Shown here: piece after piece, positions 9,270 through 16,544 of the stretch
How positions within the stretch are numbered: position 1 is the stretch's first letter
Layout: each line of letters begins with the position of its first letter
Source of the DNA: Streptomyces sp. NBC_01463
GTDB taxonomy: Bacteria > Actinomycetota > Actinomycetes > Streptomycetales > Streptomycetaceae
Direction of reading: 5' to 3'
Assembly: GCA_036227345.1 (NCBI GenBank)
Contig: CP109468.1
Span: 5,146,001-5,210,000 of the forward strand
Length of the DNA: 64,000 nucleotides
Notes under the pieces: generated by a model
The model's input: only the letters and a program-made list of their open reading frames with translations
Databases searched by the model: none
What the model was told of the DNA's origin: nothing
Made by a program: the position numbers and the translations under genes

Positions 9270-9324
9270 GTCGTCAGTTTCCCGTTCTTCTGTGTGCCGG
9301 TCGTCGTGGTTGCGTCGGTGACGG

Positions 9325-10029
9325 TCACCGTTGCGGCGTGTGCTGGGTTGGCGGCGTCGTGGCCCGCAGCCGGACCGTCACCGCGCTGAGCCACAGGAGG
9401 CCGAGGGCGGCACCCGCGGTGAAGGCCAGGACGCTGACGGAGGAGGCCGAGGAGCCGGCCAGGACGCCCACCGGTACGAGGCGGGAGGCGAGGGCCCAGC
9501 CGCGTTGTCCCCGGTCGGCGAAGTACGTGGCCAGGACGAGGAACGCGGCGCACAGGGCGAGGAAACCCACGGTGGCGCCGCCCAGGTGAACGGCTCCGTG
9601 CGCGCTGACCGAGCCGCTGGACCCCTTCGGCGTCCCGGCGGGGAATCCGTCGCCGGGATCGGCGGTGAACACCCCGGCGAGAACGAACGAGGCGCCGAAG
9701 ACGCCGACCAGCCGCGGGGCCCACACCCCGCCGGGGGCGCCGCGCAGGACGCGGCGCATCCCGATCGCCCCGGAGATGGCCAGCAGTCCGGTGAGCAGGA
9801 AGACGATCACCTGTATCCAGCCGAGGCCGCCCAGGCTGAGCTGGCTGAAGGCGTTGCGGGTGAAGTCGAAGCCCTCGCGGGTCAGGCCCTGGATGAGGCT
9901 CGCCACGAGGAACAGCGGGCCCGCGACGATGCCGCCGGCTAACAGGGTCCCGGTCCTGGCCCCGGCGTCGGTTCTGGTCTCGGCGCTGGTCTTGCTTCCG
10001 GTCTTGGTCCCGGTCTTGGTCCCGGTCAT
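9325..10029 (-). CDS. DUF998 multi-pass membrane protein
   Basis: 234 residues. After a Thr/Gly/Lys repeat tail ('MTGTKTGTKTGSKT', encoded by a 12-bp tandem repeat) come six hydrophobic segments (about 29-49, 68-88, 101-121, 143-166, 177-198, 202-222). 'FTRNAFSQLSLGGLGWIQ' in the first loop is typical of the DUF998 family. Function is unknown. ATG 10029 has AGGAGG (complement of 10034-10039) at good spacing. It is divergent from the TetR gene at 10154 across three inverted repeats, so it is very probably the target of that repressor; DUF4287 may be co-transcribed. Confidence 0.85.
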   Translation of the reverse strand: MTGTKTGTKTGSKTSAETRTDAGARTGTLLAGGIVAGPLFLVASLIQGLTREGFDFTRNAFSQLSLGGLGWIQVIVFLLTGLLAISGAIGMRRVLRGAPGGVWAPRLVGVFGASFVLAGVFTADPGDGFPAGTPKGSSGSVSAHGAVHLGGATVGFLALCAAFLVLATYFADRGQRGWALASRLVPVGVLAGSSASSVSVLAFTAGAALGLLWLSAVTVRLRATTPPTQHTPQR

Positions 10030-10064
10030 GCAGTCCTCCTGGGCCGTCGATACCCGTAACGGGA

Positions 10065-10131
10065 ACTAGACGGTGTAGTACCGATGGGAACTGGACGGTA
10101 CAGTACCCATGGAAGAACTGGACTGTCCAGT
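10065..10131. promoter_or_regulatory. Triple operator between DUF998 and tetR
   Basis: Three 15-bp inverted repeats of the form ACTRGAC-N-GTNYAGT occur at 10065-10079, 10090-10104 and 10117-10131. The third is perfect (ACTGGAC, T, GTCCAGT). Spacings are 25 and 27 bp. They fill the gap between the divergent DUF998 and TetR genes, where a TetR dimer would block both promoters. An ATG at 10109 falls between operators and is therefore unlikely to be the TetR start. Confidence 0.8.
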
Positions 10132-10153
10132 ACTGTCAGCGCGAGGAGGCGGC

Positions 10154-10774
10154 GTGGAAGCAGCCGAGCAGGGCCGGTCGGCGCGCAAGCGGCAGGCCAT
10201 CATGGAGGCCGCGACCAGCGCCTTCATGGAGAAGGGTTACTCCGGCACGAGCATGGACGACATCGCGAGACTGGCCGCGGTGTCCAAGCAGACGGTCTAC
10301 AAGCACTTCTCCGACAAGGAGAAGCTGTTCGCCGAGATCATCCTCGCCACGAGCGACCGCATCGACGGCATGGTCGACCTGGTGGCGGACATCCCGTCCG
10401 ACGCCGACGCCCTGGACGAGAACCTGACCCGGCTCGCCCGCCGGTTCCTCGACGCGCTCACACAGCCCCAGGTGCTCCAGCTGAGGCGCCTGGTCATCGC
10501 CAACGCCGACGCCTTCCCCGAACTCGGCGCGGCCTGGTACGGGCAGGGCTTCGAGCGGGTCCTGGCCACGCTGGCGGCCACCTTCGAGCGGCTCGCGGAC
10601 GAAGGACTGCTCCGCATCGAGGAACCGGCCCTGGCCGCCCACCACTTCTCGGGTCTGCTGCTGTGGGTCCCGGTGAACAAGGCCATGTTCCACGGCGGCC
10701 CCCGCCACACGCAGGCCGAGCTGGACCACTACGCCACCGAGGGAGTCCGCGCCTTCCTGGCCGCCTACCGCTGA
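10154..10774 (+). CDS. TetR/AcrR family transcriptional repressor
   Basis: 206 residues from GTG 10154, which follows AGGAGG at 10144-10149; an ATG at 10109 lies inside the operator array. The N-terminal helix-turn-helix is clear: 'ILEAA'-type helix 'IMEAATSAFMEKGYSGTSMDDIARLAAVSKQTVYKHFSDKEKLF' spans residues about 16-60 (quoted here only by its ends: IMEAATSAFMEKGY and VSKQTVYKHFSDKE). The C-terminal ligand domain has 'RRLVIANADAFPELGAAWY', typical of AefR-like TetR proteins. It should repress itself and the divergent DUF998 gene through the three inverted repeats. The inducer is unknown. Confidence 0.9.
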   Translation: MEAAEQGRSARKRQAIMEAATSAFMEKGYSGTSMDDIARLAAVSKQTVYKHFSDKEKLFAEIILATSDRIDGMVDLVADIPSDADALDENLTRLARRFLDALTQPQVLQLRRLVIANADAFPELGAAWYGQGFERVLATLAATFERLADEGLLRIEEPALAAHHFSGLLLWVPVNKAMFHGGPRHTQAELDHYATEGVRAFLAAYR

Positions 10775-10776
10775 CG

Positions 10777-11673
10777 TCAGGGCCTGGGCGAGGCCCACCC
10801 CTGCGCGTCCTCACACGCGTCGCAGCGGCCCGGTTCGGCGGCCCTGAAGGCGCGGTCGCAGTCGTCGCAGTTCTGCATGGGTACGGGACGGAAGGCTGCC
10901 GGGAGGGAGTGCCCGGACGGCAGGGAGACGGTCAGCCGGTGCCTCAGCAACTGCGCCGGGAACCGCACCGGCCGGGGCAGGTCCTCGGTCAGCGCCTTGC
11001 GTACGTCGGCGGGCGAGGCGTCCCGCTCGAACCAGGCGGCGACGCCGGGCGCGAGGAGGTCGATCTCCTTCTCCGTCAGCCGGAGTTCGGCGTCCTGGCG
11101 CTGGAGCCCGACGAGCAGGAGCGCGGCGGCCTGGAGGAGCTGCGGCAGGGGATGGAGCGGCTGCGGAAGCGGCGGACGCGGGGGCTTCTTCGCGGTGGGT
11201 GCGGGGACGCGGGGTGCGGTGACGCGGGGTGTGGGCGCGGGTGCGGGCGCGAGCTCCGGGGGAGCCGCGGGGGCCGGAGCCGGCCGGGGCCTGGGCCGTG
11301 GCGCGACCGTCTGCGCCTTGTCGCGGGCGGCGGGGTCCGGGTGGTTGTACGAGACGGTCCGTGTGTAGATCCGGCCGTCGGGCGAACGCTCCCGGGTGCG
11401 CTTCAGATAGCCGTGCTGCTCCAACTCCCGCAGGGCCCCGGCGATGCGGTGCTCGCTGTCGGGCAGCCGGGTGGCCAGGACCTTGATGCCGATCCTGGCG
11501 CCGGGCGGCAGCGACTGGATGTGCAGGGCGAGGCCTCGCGCGGCGAGCGAGAGCTCGCGGTGCTGGCTGAGGTGATTGCCCACGACCGTGAAGCGGTCGG
11601 CGTGGCGGACGTTGACGTGCTCGATACCGGAGGGCGGGGCGTAGGAGCCCGCGATAGCCTGCGAGGTAGCCAT
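10777..11673 (-). CDS. Winged-helix DNA-binding protein with Pro-rich linker and zinc motif
   Basis: 298 residues in three parts. Residues 25-115 form a winged helix of the kind found in Streptomyces helix-turn-helix proteins ('LSLAARGLALHIQSLPPGA', 'HRIAGALRELEQHGYLKR', 'GRIYTRTVSYNHP'). Residues 120-185 are a Pro/Ala-rich linker. The C-terminus holds a helical region and a zinc-binding 'CDDCDRAF' plus 'RCDACEDA' (two CxxC pairs). It is probably a transcription factor or plasmid-type replication-related regulator. It ends 2 bp from the TetR stop (convergent). Target genes cannot be told. Confidence 0.7.
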   Translation of the reverse strand: MATSQAIAGSYAPPSGIEHVNVRHADRFTVVGNHLSQHRELSLAARGLALHIQSLPPGARIGIKVLATRLPDSEHRIAGALRELEQHGYLKRTRERSPDGRIYTRTVSYNHPDPAARDKAQTVAPRPRPRPAPAPAAPPELAPAPAPTPRVTAPRVPAPTAKKPPRPPLPQPLHPLPQLLQAAALLLVGLQRQDAELRLTEKEIDLLAPGVAAWFERDASPADVRKALTEDLPRPVRFPAQLLRHRLTVSLPSGHSLPAAFRPVPMQNCDDCDRAFRAAEPGRCDACEDAQGWASPRP

Positions 11674-11701
11674 CAGGAAGGGTCTACTTCCGTGTTGGTG
11701 A

Positions 11702-11738
11702 GGCCCCCGCTTTGGGATTCGCAGTCCCGGCGGGGGCC
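11702..11738. other. Hairpin upstream of the winged-helix gene
   Basis: GGCCCCCGC (11702-11710) pairs with GCGGGGGCC (11730-11738), and an inner GGGA/TCCC pair closes the loop. It lies 29 bp upstream of the start codon at 11673, so on the minus strand it would be in the 5' leader or terminate transcription arriving from the DUF397 side. The rest of 11739-11932 shows no gene. Confidence 0.5.
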
Positions 11739-11932
11739 GTCAGAGGTCTGAAGTTTGGTGCGGCGAGCATATGCCAGGCAACCCGGTGCAAATCCAGCCC
11801 AGTTGGCGAACCTCACCCGTGCGGGTGACGGGGCCGCCGGGTGGGTCGGGTGGGTAAGAAGTTCTCTCCCAAGTGCTTTAAAAGCCTTTACGTCGTGGGC
11901 CGCCGTGACGCGGAGTGCCGAGACGCGGCGGA

Positions 11933-11958
11933 CCGGGTCGCGGATTCCCGCGACCCGG
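11933..11958 (-). terminator. Intrinsic terminator of the XRE-DUF397 operon
   Basis: CCGGGTCGCGG (11933-11943) and CCGCGACCCGG (11948-11958) form a perfect 11-bp stem with a 4-base loop, 17 bp after the DUF397 stop. There is no T-run, as is usual in streptomycetes. Confidence 0.75.
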
Positions 11959-11974
11959 TGATGTGCGCTCCGGA

Positions 11975-12220
11975 TCAGCCCTGGCGGGCGTACGCGACGA
12001 AGGCGGACCAGGCGGTCGGGGCGACGTCGAAGTGGGGGCGCTGGATGTCCTTGGAGTCGCGGATGTGGATCAGGGTGGGGGAGGCGGCGACCTCGACGCA
12101 GGTTCCGCCCTCGCCGCCGCTGTAGCTGGATTTACGCCAGTCGAAGGCGACCTCGACGCACTCGCCGCCGCCGCCGCTGCTGTAGCTGCTCTTGAACCAG
12201 TGCAGCTGCTCCGTGTTCAT
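11975..12220 (-). CDS. DUF397 protein with duplicated N-terminal motif
   Basis: 81 residues. DUF397 proteins normally start with one 'W.KSSYS...G..CVEVA' motif; here it occurs twice in tandem: 'WFKSSYSSGGGGECVEVA' and 'WRKSSYSGGEGGTCVEVA', followed by the usual 'IRDSKD' and 'WSAFVAYARQG'. DUF397 partners of XRE-DUF5753 regulators (for example the WhiJ-type pairs) act as small modulators of the regulator in Streptomyces development and antibiotic control. Its ATG overlaps the XRE stop by 4 bp (12217-12220), so they form one operon. The duplication probably arose by recent internal repeat expansion. Confidence 0.9.
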   Translation of the reverse strand: MNTEQLHWFKSSYSSGGGGECVEVAFDWRKSSYSGGEGGTCVEVAASPTLIHIRDSKDIQRPHFDVAPTAWSAFVAYARQG

Positions 12221-13083
12221 CGCTCTCCCAGCATCTTCTCGATCGCGGCCAGCGACTCCCGTGGCGTGAGAGCTGCAGACTGGATGATTCCATAGCGCAC
12301 CGCGAGCATGCGGACCTCCTCCATGTCCGTGATCAGCCGCGGGTAGGTATGGATCTCCAGGTACGCCACCTGCTGTCGACCCTTCGGGGTAAGCAGGGTG
12401 AACGGGCCGTCAAGGCTGGGCTGTTCGGTTCGGTTGAGTGGCATCAGCTGAAGCTGAACAGTCCGGAGACCGCCGATGTGCAGGAGCTTCTGCAGTTGCT
12501 CCCGGTGAACGTTCCGACCGCCGATGGGGCGGAGCAGGACACTCTCGTCCAAGACGAAGTGAAATGTGGGCGATGGCCACGGAGCGAAGACCTGCTGTCG
12601 GTCGAGCCGGTCGGCGACCCGCTTGTCGATGGTCTCCTCCCCTAGGAGGGGGCGCCATTGGGTGAACACAGCACGCGCATAGGCCTCGGTTTGGAGTAGT
12701 CCTGGCACGGACTGATTGGTGTAGACGTAGATCTGCACCGCTTCTGCTTCCAGCCGCGCGTAATCGCGGTACCACTCCGGATGCCGGCTACGCGCCTGCT
12801 TTCGTGCGTCCAGCACATCGGGGACGGCCGCCTTGAGCACGCCGTTTGCGGATAGAAGTTCGTCCAGGCGCTCAAGGAAGTCAGGCTGGGGCGTCCGTAC
12901 ACCCCGCTCCACCGCGGACACCAGGTCCTCCCCGCAGTGCGCTGCGAGCCCCAGTTCCCGCTGGCTCAGACCCGCGCGCTCGCGCAGGACCTTGATCTGT
13001 CTGCCCAGTGCCCTGAACAGGTGGGCGGTCCCGTCCGACTCAGCCGGCCGCTCCGGTCGCTCTTCTCGCTCCGTGTTCGCCAT
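12217..13083 (-). CDS. XRE family regulator with DUF5753 domain
   Basis: 288 residues from ATG 13083. An N-terminal helix-turn-helix ('LGRQIKVLRERAGLSQRELG' with 'AHCGEDLVSAVERGVRTPQ') is followed by the DUF5753 sensor-like domain with its hallmark 'YTNQSVPGLLQTEAYARAVF' and 'FVLDESVLLRPIGG'. These proteins pair with DUF397 partners and repress or activate linked genes. An ATG at 13161 would add 26 residues without homology. The gene overlaps DUF397 by 4 bp and is divergent from a GHKL ATPase gene at 13217, giving the classic Streptomyces trio. Confidence 0.9.
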   Translation of the reverse strand: MANTEREERPERPAESDGTAHLFRALGRQIKVLRERAGLSQRELGLAAHCGEDLVSAVERGVRTPQPDFLERLDELLSANGVLKAAVPDVLDARKQARSRHPEWYRDYARLEAEAVQIYVYTNQSVPGLLQTEAYARAVFTQWRPLLGEETIDKRVADRLDRQQVFAPWPSPTFHFVLDESVLLRPIGGRNVHREQLQKLLHIGGLRTVQLQLMPLNRTEQPSLDGPFTLLTPKGRQQVAYLEIHTYPRLITDMEEVRMLAVRYGIIQSAALTPRESLAAIEKMLGER

Positions 13084-13216
13084 CTGCCCCGTACCGCCTC
13101 TGTCCGTCCGGTCACGGCCGACATCCCGTACAGCCGGGCGGGCGGGCCCGTACAGCTTCACGGCGTCGTGGTGTCACTCCTGGTCAGCGTACGATCACGC
13201 CGCCACGCTGAGTCAC

Positions 13217-13669
13217 ATGAACGCCGAAATCACCCCCGTGGGAACCGAGTTCGTCCAGCGCTTCAGCGCCACCCGTCGAGGGGCGCGGCTCGCGCGCAGG
13301 CTCGCGGTGCACGAGCTGGACGCGTGGGGAGTGCCGTACGGGAGCGGGCTGTCCGACGACGTGGCGTTGATCGTGGGGGAGTTGGCGACGAACGCGGTGG
13401 CGCATGGGCGTGTACCGGGGCGCGACTTCGAACTGCGGCTGACGGCAGGGGTGCGCGGGCTCCGTATCGAGGTGTCGGACGCGCGAGGCGAGCGTTGGCC
13501 GGAGCTGTGCGCAGAGGAGTCGGAGGAGCAGGAGACCGTCGCGGAATCCGGCTACGGGCTTCGCCTGGTGGAGGCGTTGGCGGCGAAGTGGGGCGTGACG
13601 GAGCGGGTGGTCGGGAAGACGGTGTGGGCGGAGGTCGGAACTGAATCCGGAACGGGGAATCGGAACTGA
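13217..13669 (+). CDS. GHKL ATP-binding protein, anti-sigma-kinase-like
   Basis: 150 residues. A single HATPase_c (RsbW-like) domain: the N box is 'LIVGELATNAVAHG', followed by 'LRIEVSDARGE' (G1 region) and 'SGYGLRLVEALAAKWGV' (G2 region). Such small ATPases in Streptomyces neighbour XRE-DUF5753/DUF397 pairs and are thought to act as regulatory kinases or anti-sigma-type switches; the target here is unknown. ATG 13217 begins directly at the family N-terminus, 133 bp from the divergent XRE start, so the two share a promoter region. Confidence 0.85.
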   Translation: MNAEITPVGTEFVQRFSATRRGARLARRLAVHELDAWGVPYGSGLSDDVALIVGELATNAVAHGRVPGRDFELRLTAGVRGLRIEVSDARGERWPELCAEESEEQETVAESGYGLRLVEALAAKWGVTERVVGKTVWAEVGTESGTGNRN

Positions 13670-13717
13670 GATTCCGACGCCGGTACCGGCTCAGGGTTGT
13701 CCCGTAACTGCTGGGCG

Positions 13718-14248
13718 TCACTGGGGAGCGACGCGCAGGTCTCGGATGTACCAGTCAAACCGTGTGCCGTCCTTGCTGTACCGCTGCTTGCCGGGGGCGA
13801 ATCCTGCCCGCCGCGCGACTGCGGCGGATGCGGGATTCTCTGGGTCCACCTGGATCACCGCCTCCGCTCCGCCCTCACTTGCCGCGTACTGGGACGCCAG
13901 GAGGACCGCGCGGGTAGCCAGACCGCGGCCCCGCCAGGACGAATAGAGGCCGTAGGCGACGTTCACCTGGCCGGAGGCCAAGCCCTCTCCTGCGAACCGC
14001 AAGTCGATCGTCCCCGCGAGTGCCTCGCCGGTGGCGCCCACCCGGATGCCGAAAGCGCGGAGAGGCCCGGCCGTGTCCCACTGTTCGCGGCAGTGCCGGA
14101 AGTATCCTTCAACGCCCTCGCGCGTGCCGGGGCCGCCGTTGAGCCAGCGAACGAGCAGCTCGTCCTCCCCCGTGAGATGCGCCTCCACGTCGTCCAGGCG
14201 CAGCGGCGACAGGGTGATGCTCCCGTCGGACAGCCTCACTTCATGCAT
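13718..14248 (-). CDS. GNAT family N-acetyltransferase (RimJ/L-like)
   Basis: 176 residues from ATG 14248. Features: 'LSPLRLDDVEAHLTGEDE' at the start, 'GTIDLRF' and the acetyl-CoA loop 'GLYSSWRGRGLATRAV' (residues about 106-121), then 'NPASAAVARRAGF' near the end. It acetylates an amine using acetyl-CoA in the cytoplasm; substrate unknown. A start at 14284 would add 12 residues. The upstream side borders a transposase fragment, so this gene marks the left edge of the decayed island. Confidence 0.85.
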   Translation of the reverse strand: MHEVRLSDGSITLSPLRLDDVEAHLTGEDELLVRWLNGGPGTREGVEGYFRHCREQWDTAGPLRAFGIRVGATGEALAGTIDLRFAGEGLASGQVNVAYGLYSSWRGRGLATRAVLLASQYAASEGGAEAVIQVDPENPASAAVARRAGFAPGKQRYSKDGTRFDWYIRDLRVAPQ

Positions 14249-14327
14249 CCGCCGATTCTTCACGCCGGCGTCGTGCAGCACCATCGGATTCCATACGACG
14301 TGGTCCAGAGCTCCCCCGCCACAGGAG

Positions 14328-14512
14328 ATGGTTTTGGTCGCAGCCTATTGGCGAACGAACCTGACCATGCGGCAGCTCGCACCGCTCTTCGGGGTGTCGA
14401 AGTCGGCGGCGGACCGGATCATCGACCACCTCGGGCCGATGCTCGCGCTCCCGCCCGCAAGCGGTTCGTCAAGGGCACCGTGCTCATCGTGGACGGCACT
14501 CTGGTGGGTGGC
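14328..14512 (+). pseudogene. IS5-family transposase N-terminal fragment, frameshifted
   Basis: From ATG 14328 the frame gives 'VLVAAYWRTNLTMRQLAPLF' and 'GVSKSAADRIIDHLGPMLAL', the helix-turn-helix of an IS5-type (DDE_Tnp_4) transposase. The next family block, 'RKRFVKGTVLIVDGTLV', continues in another frame from about 14454, so one or more bases were gained or lost. Homology stops near 14512 and the catalytic domain is gone. No inverted ends were identified. Confidence 0.8.
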
Positions 14513-14589
14513 GGGGACAGCGCCGGTTGGCCGGGCGGGAGGACCTGGCTGTTCAGCCGGGCTCTCTCCTGCGGCTTCAGCGAGAACCT

Positions 14590-14997
14590 TCAGCGCACCA
14601 GGAGATCGATGGCGACCGACAGCCGTTCGAGGTAGAACTCCCGCGATGCGGCCTGATGCTTGATACCGATCGACGCGCTGATCATCGTCTGTGCGACAAG
14701 AGGGGCCGCGTCTTGTTGTGACTCGACGGCGATCGCTTCTGTGATCAGTTCCTCGAAGCGTCGCGGCGTGCTCTCGGCGATCTCTCCGAGGAGGTCGGGG
14801 TTGTCCTCGATGACCACCGCGACATCGCGCGTCAGCGGGCCGATGTAGCGGCCCGCCCACTGGTCGAACGCTTCGACGAGGCGCTCTGGAAGTGGGCGGC
14901 TGGGGTCGGCCAGGACGTGTTCAACCGCTGTGATGTCCCGCTCCAGGGCCTGGGTGACCGCGGCACGGAACAGAGTCTCCTTCGAGGAGAAGGTCAC
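14590..14997 (-). pseudogene. TetR regulator C-terminal remnant
   Basis: 135 codons starting 'MTFSSKETLFRAAVTQALER', which corresponds to the end of the TetR helix-turn-helix ('F.SKE.LF.A') and the ligand domain after it; the DNA-binding helices are missing. The C-terminal part ('GRYIGPLTRDVAVVIEDNP', 'RRFEELITEAIA') is intact to its stop at 14590. The break point at about 14998 adjoins the C-terminal end of an SDR gene running the other way, so the promoter region and both 5' ends of a former divergent pair have been deleted. It cannot bind DNA as it stands. Confidence 0.75.
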
Positions 14998-15141
14998 TAT
15001 CTCGACGATTCACAAGAGGCCTACACCGTGCCGAACGACGCCGCCCTCGCGCAGCACCCGCACGGGGTCAAGGAATGGGCGCTCGATCCCGCCACCGCCA
15101 AGCGCCTCTGGACGGTCTCGACCGACCTGCTCCGCGCCTGA
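14998..15141 (+). pseudogene. Short-chain dehydrogenase C-terminal remnant
   Basis: Only the tail of an SDR remains: 'GVKEWALDPATAKRLW' and 'STDLLRA' before TGA at 15141, matching the usual SDR ending 'ALDP..A.RLW.LS..L'. The Rossmann fold and catalytic Tyr-x-x-x-Lys are absent. It abuts the truncated TetR gene head to head; TetR-SDR divergent pairs are common, and an internal deletion would leave this junction. Confidence 0.6.
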
Positions 15142-15231
15142 CCTCTCGACGCCACAGCAAGCGGCACCGCCGCCTTCTCGGTTGGTCACCGCATCAACCC
15201 GCAAGGCAGCCTGCCGCCCGGGCGGTCTGGC

Positions 15232-15354
15232 CCGCCACAACTCGCCGACCTCGACGAACTGGCCAGTAATCACTGGTCAGTTGAGGCCCTACACCACATT
15301 CGAGACGTCACCTACGGCGAGGAGGCCTCACGCATATACACCGGTACCACCCCC
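15232..15354 (+). pseudogene. ISAs1-family transposase C-terminal fragment
   Basis: The frame reads 'ELASNHWSVEALHHIRDVTY' then 'GEEASRIYTGTTP'. This matches the conserved C-terminal block of ISAs1 transposases (..HW.VEN.LHWVRDVTFGED.SR.R.G..P). Homology ends at about 15354, where the tail of a tiny membrane-protein gene on the other strand begins. Only this relic is left. Confidence 0.75.
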
Positions 15355-15381
15355 TTGCAGGAGGTGCAGCCGGATTGCGCA

Positions 15382-15519
15382 TTACCGGCGTCCCCTGGAT
15401 CTCCTCAGCAGGATAAAGACTCCCGCCAATGCGGCGATCGCCAGGAATATCACGATCCCCCAGGTGGGAAGTTCCGGCCCGCCCTGTCCAGCGGCAGCCA
15501 ATGCCGTAAGGCCCTTCAT
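15382..15519 (-). CDS. Tiny single-span membrane protein A (45 aa)
   Basis: ATG 15519 to TAA 15382, 45 codons. The sequence starts 'MKGLTALAAAGQGGPELPTW', has one membrane segment 'GIVIFLAIAALAGVFILL' (residues 21-38) and ends with a basic tail 'RRSRGRR'. The arrangement Gly/Pro-rich N-terminus, 'LPTWGI', one helix and Arg-rich C-terminus is shared with the 38-residue protein at 18877-18993 ('LPSWGI'), so both seem to be real. No good ribosome binding site is visible upstream. Such proteins may be membrane toxins, immunity peptides or complex subunits; function unknown. Confidence 0.55.
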   Translation of the reverse strand: MKGLTALAAAGQGGPELPTWGIVIFLAIAALAGVFILLRRSRGRR

Positions 15520-15676
15520 GAGCGCTCGCTTTCGTTTCGCGACTGAGTGAGCCTGCTGCCGCCGTGCCGGCCTGGCCGGGCATCGACAGCAAAGAGGATG
15601 GGAAGGGGGGTTACCCGAGTGAGGACCGGATCGGAGTCCAGAACTCTGACTCCCGCTGGCGCGGGCCGGACGGAGG

Positions 15677-15907
15677 TCATGGTGTGGATCGTCGTCGGTG
15701 AGTGGATCGATTAGCCGTCAGAAGGCAGATCCACAAGAGAACATGCGCGGCAGCCAGTGCGATCTGTCCGGTGCTCGCGCCGGCACTCACCCGCCACACC
15801 AGCAATCCGACACCTATGCACAGCATCGGCCAGTAGAGCCAGGGTCCCCATCGATTACCCGGCTCAGTCCATCCCGGCGGGGTGGAGGGATCAGGAAGTT
15901 GCGCCAT
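15677..15907 (-). CDS. Small two-span membrane protein (76 aa)
   Basis: 76 residues from ATG 15907, preceded by GGGGAGG. An N-terminal 'MAQLPDPSTPPGWTEPGNRW' is followed by two hydrophobic segments (about 23-41 and 48-65) and a basic tail 'NRSTHRRRSTP'. No family is recognised. It belongs to a run of small membrane-protein genes on the minus strand between transposase and RHS relics, which suggests acquired cargo. An upstream in-frame start at 15955 would add 16 residues without a ribosome binding site. Confidence 0.6.
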   Translation of the reverse strand: MAQLPDPSTPPGWTEPGNRWGPWLYWPMLCIGVGLLVWRVSAGASTGQIALAAAHVLLWICLLTANRSTHRRRSTP

Positions 15908-16025
15908 GTATGCCTCCCCTGTCCACATCCGCCTTCCCTCAAAGCCCACATGCACGCCCTGCGACGACGGCGGTGCAGTTGGGGCTGGTGACGACGTTCG
16001 CGCCCCATTCGAGTCGGCTGGCGCC

Positions 16026-16223
16026 CTAATCCGGACGCCGTTTCGACCGTCTCATCAACTTGATGGTGCCGATCAGGGCCGCCACGGCTATGAGAGAGAA
16101 TCCGACTTCTCTCACTGCGGTAGTTACATCAGCATCGATCACTTCAGCCCACACAATCGCTCCGACAACCAGGGAAAGAATAGCCCCTGAAATGGCGAAC
16201 GGTATTCTGGAGCCTGATCTCAT
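16026..16223 (-). CDS. Small two-span membrane protein (65 aa)
   Basis: 65 residues with two hydrophobic segments: 'FAISGAILSLVVGAIVW' and 'VGFSLIAVAALIGTIKLM', separated by 'AEVIDADVTTAVRE', and a basic tail 'RRSKRRPD'. It begins one base after the stop of the next gene upstream (16225-16434), so the two are an operon. Base composition here is far below the Streptomyces norm, pointing to transfer. No known family recognised; an immunity or toxin-neutralising role would fit the RHS context but is inference. Confidence 0.65.
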   Translation of the reverse strand: MRSGSRIPFAISGAILSLVVGAIVWAEVIDADVTTAVREVGFSLIAVAALIGTIKLMRRSKRRPD

Positions 16224-16224
16224 T

Positions 16225-16434
16225 TCAGGGCTGACTTTTCGCCTTATTGCGAATGAAGAGAAAGCATGCTCCGTAAATGCAGGCGATCATTGCGAGAACA
16301 ATCCATCCCCCCGTGTTCCCGGAGATGATGAAAGCAATTGACAGAATGACTCCGACCACTGTCAAGATGTTAGTGAATAGCCAGTAACGCTTTATTGCCG
16401 CTTGCTGCTCGACTGTCCATCCGACGTTAGGCAT
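16225..16434 (-). CDS. Small two-span membrane protein (69 aa)
   Basis: 69 residues: 'MPNVGWTVEQQAAIKRYW' then two membrane segments (about 19-38 and 43-61, 'GWIVLAMIACIYGACFLFI') and 'RNKAKSQP'. ATG 16434 is preceded by AAGGAAC. Over 16201-16380 I count 85 G/C in 180 bases (47%), whereas the flanking genes are clearly above 65%. It is first in a two-gene operon with the 65-residue protein and lies just downstream, on the same strand, of an RHS core relic (16545-16655), the position where RHS toxins keep immunity genes. Confidence 0.65.
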   Translation of the reverse strand: MPNVGWTVEQQAAIKRYWLFTNILTVVGVILSIAFIISGNTGGWIVLAMIACIYGACFLFIRNKAKSQP

Positions 16435-16544
16435 GGTGTTCCTTATGGTTGGCAGGCGCGGTTGGGCGTCAGAGGTCTGCTCAGTTCACGCCCTTGCCTC
16501 ACGTCATCGGCGCGGGCAGCTCTTTCTCGAGTTTTACGTCCTTC

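Noticed and set aside
13680..13717. GGGTTGTCCCGTAACT as an insertion-sequence end
   Set aside because: It resembles IS ends in Streptomyces, but no matching inverted copy or target duplication was found nearby.
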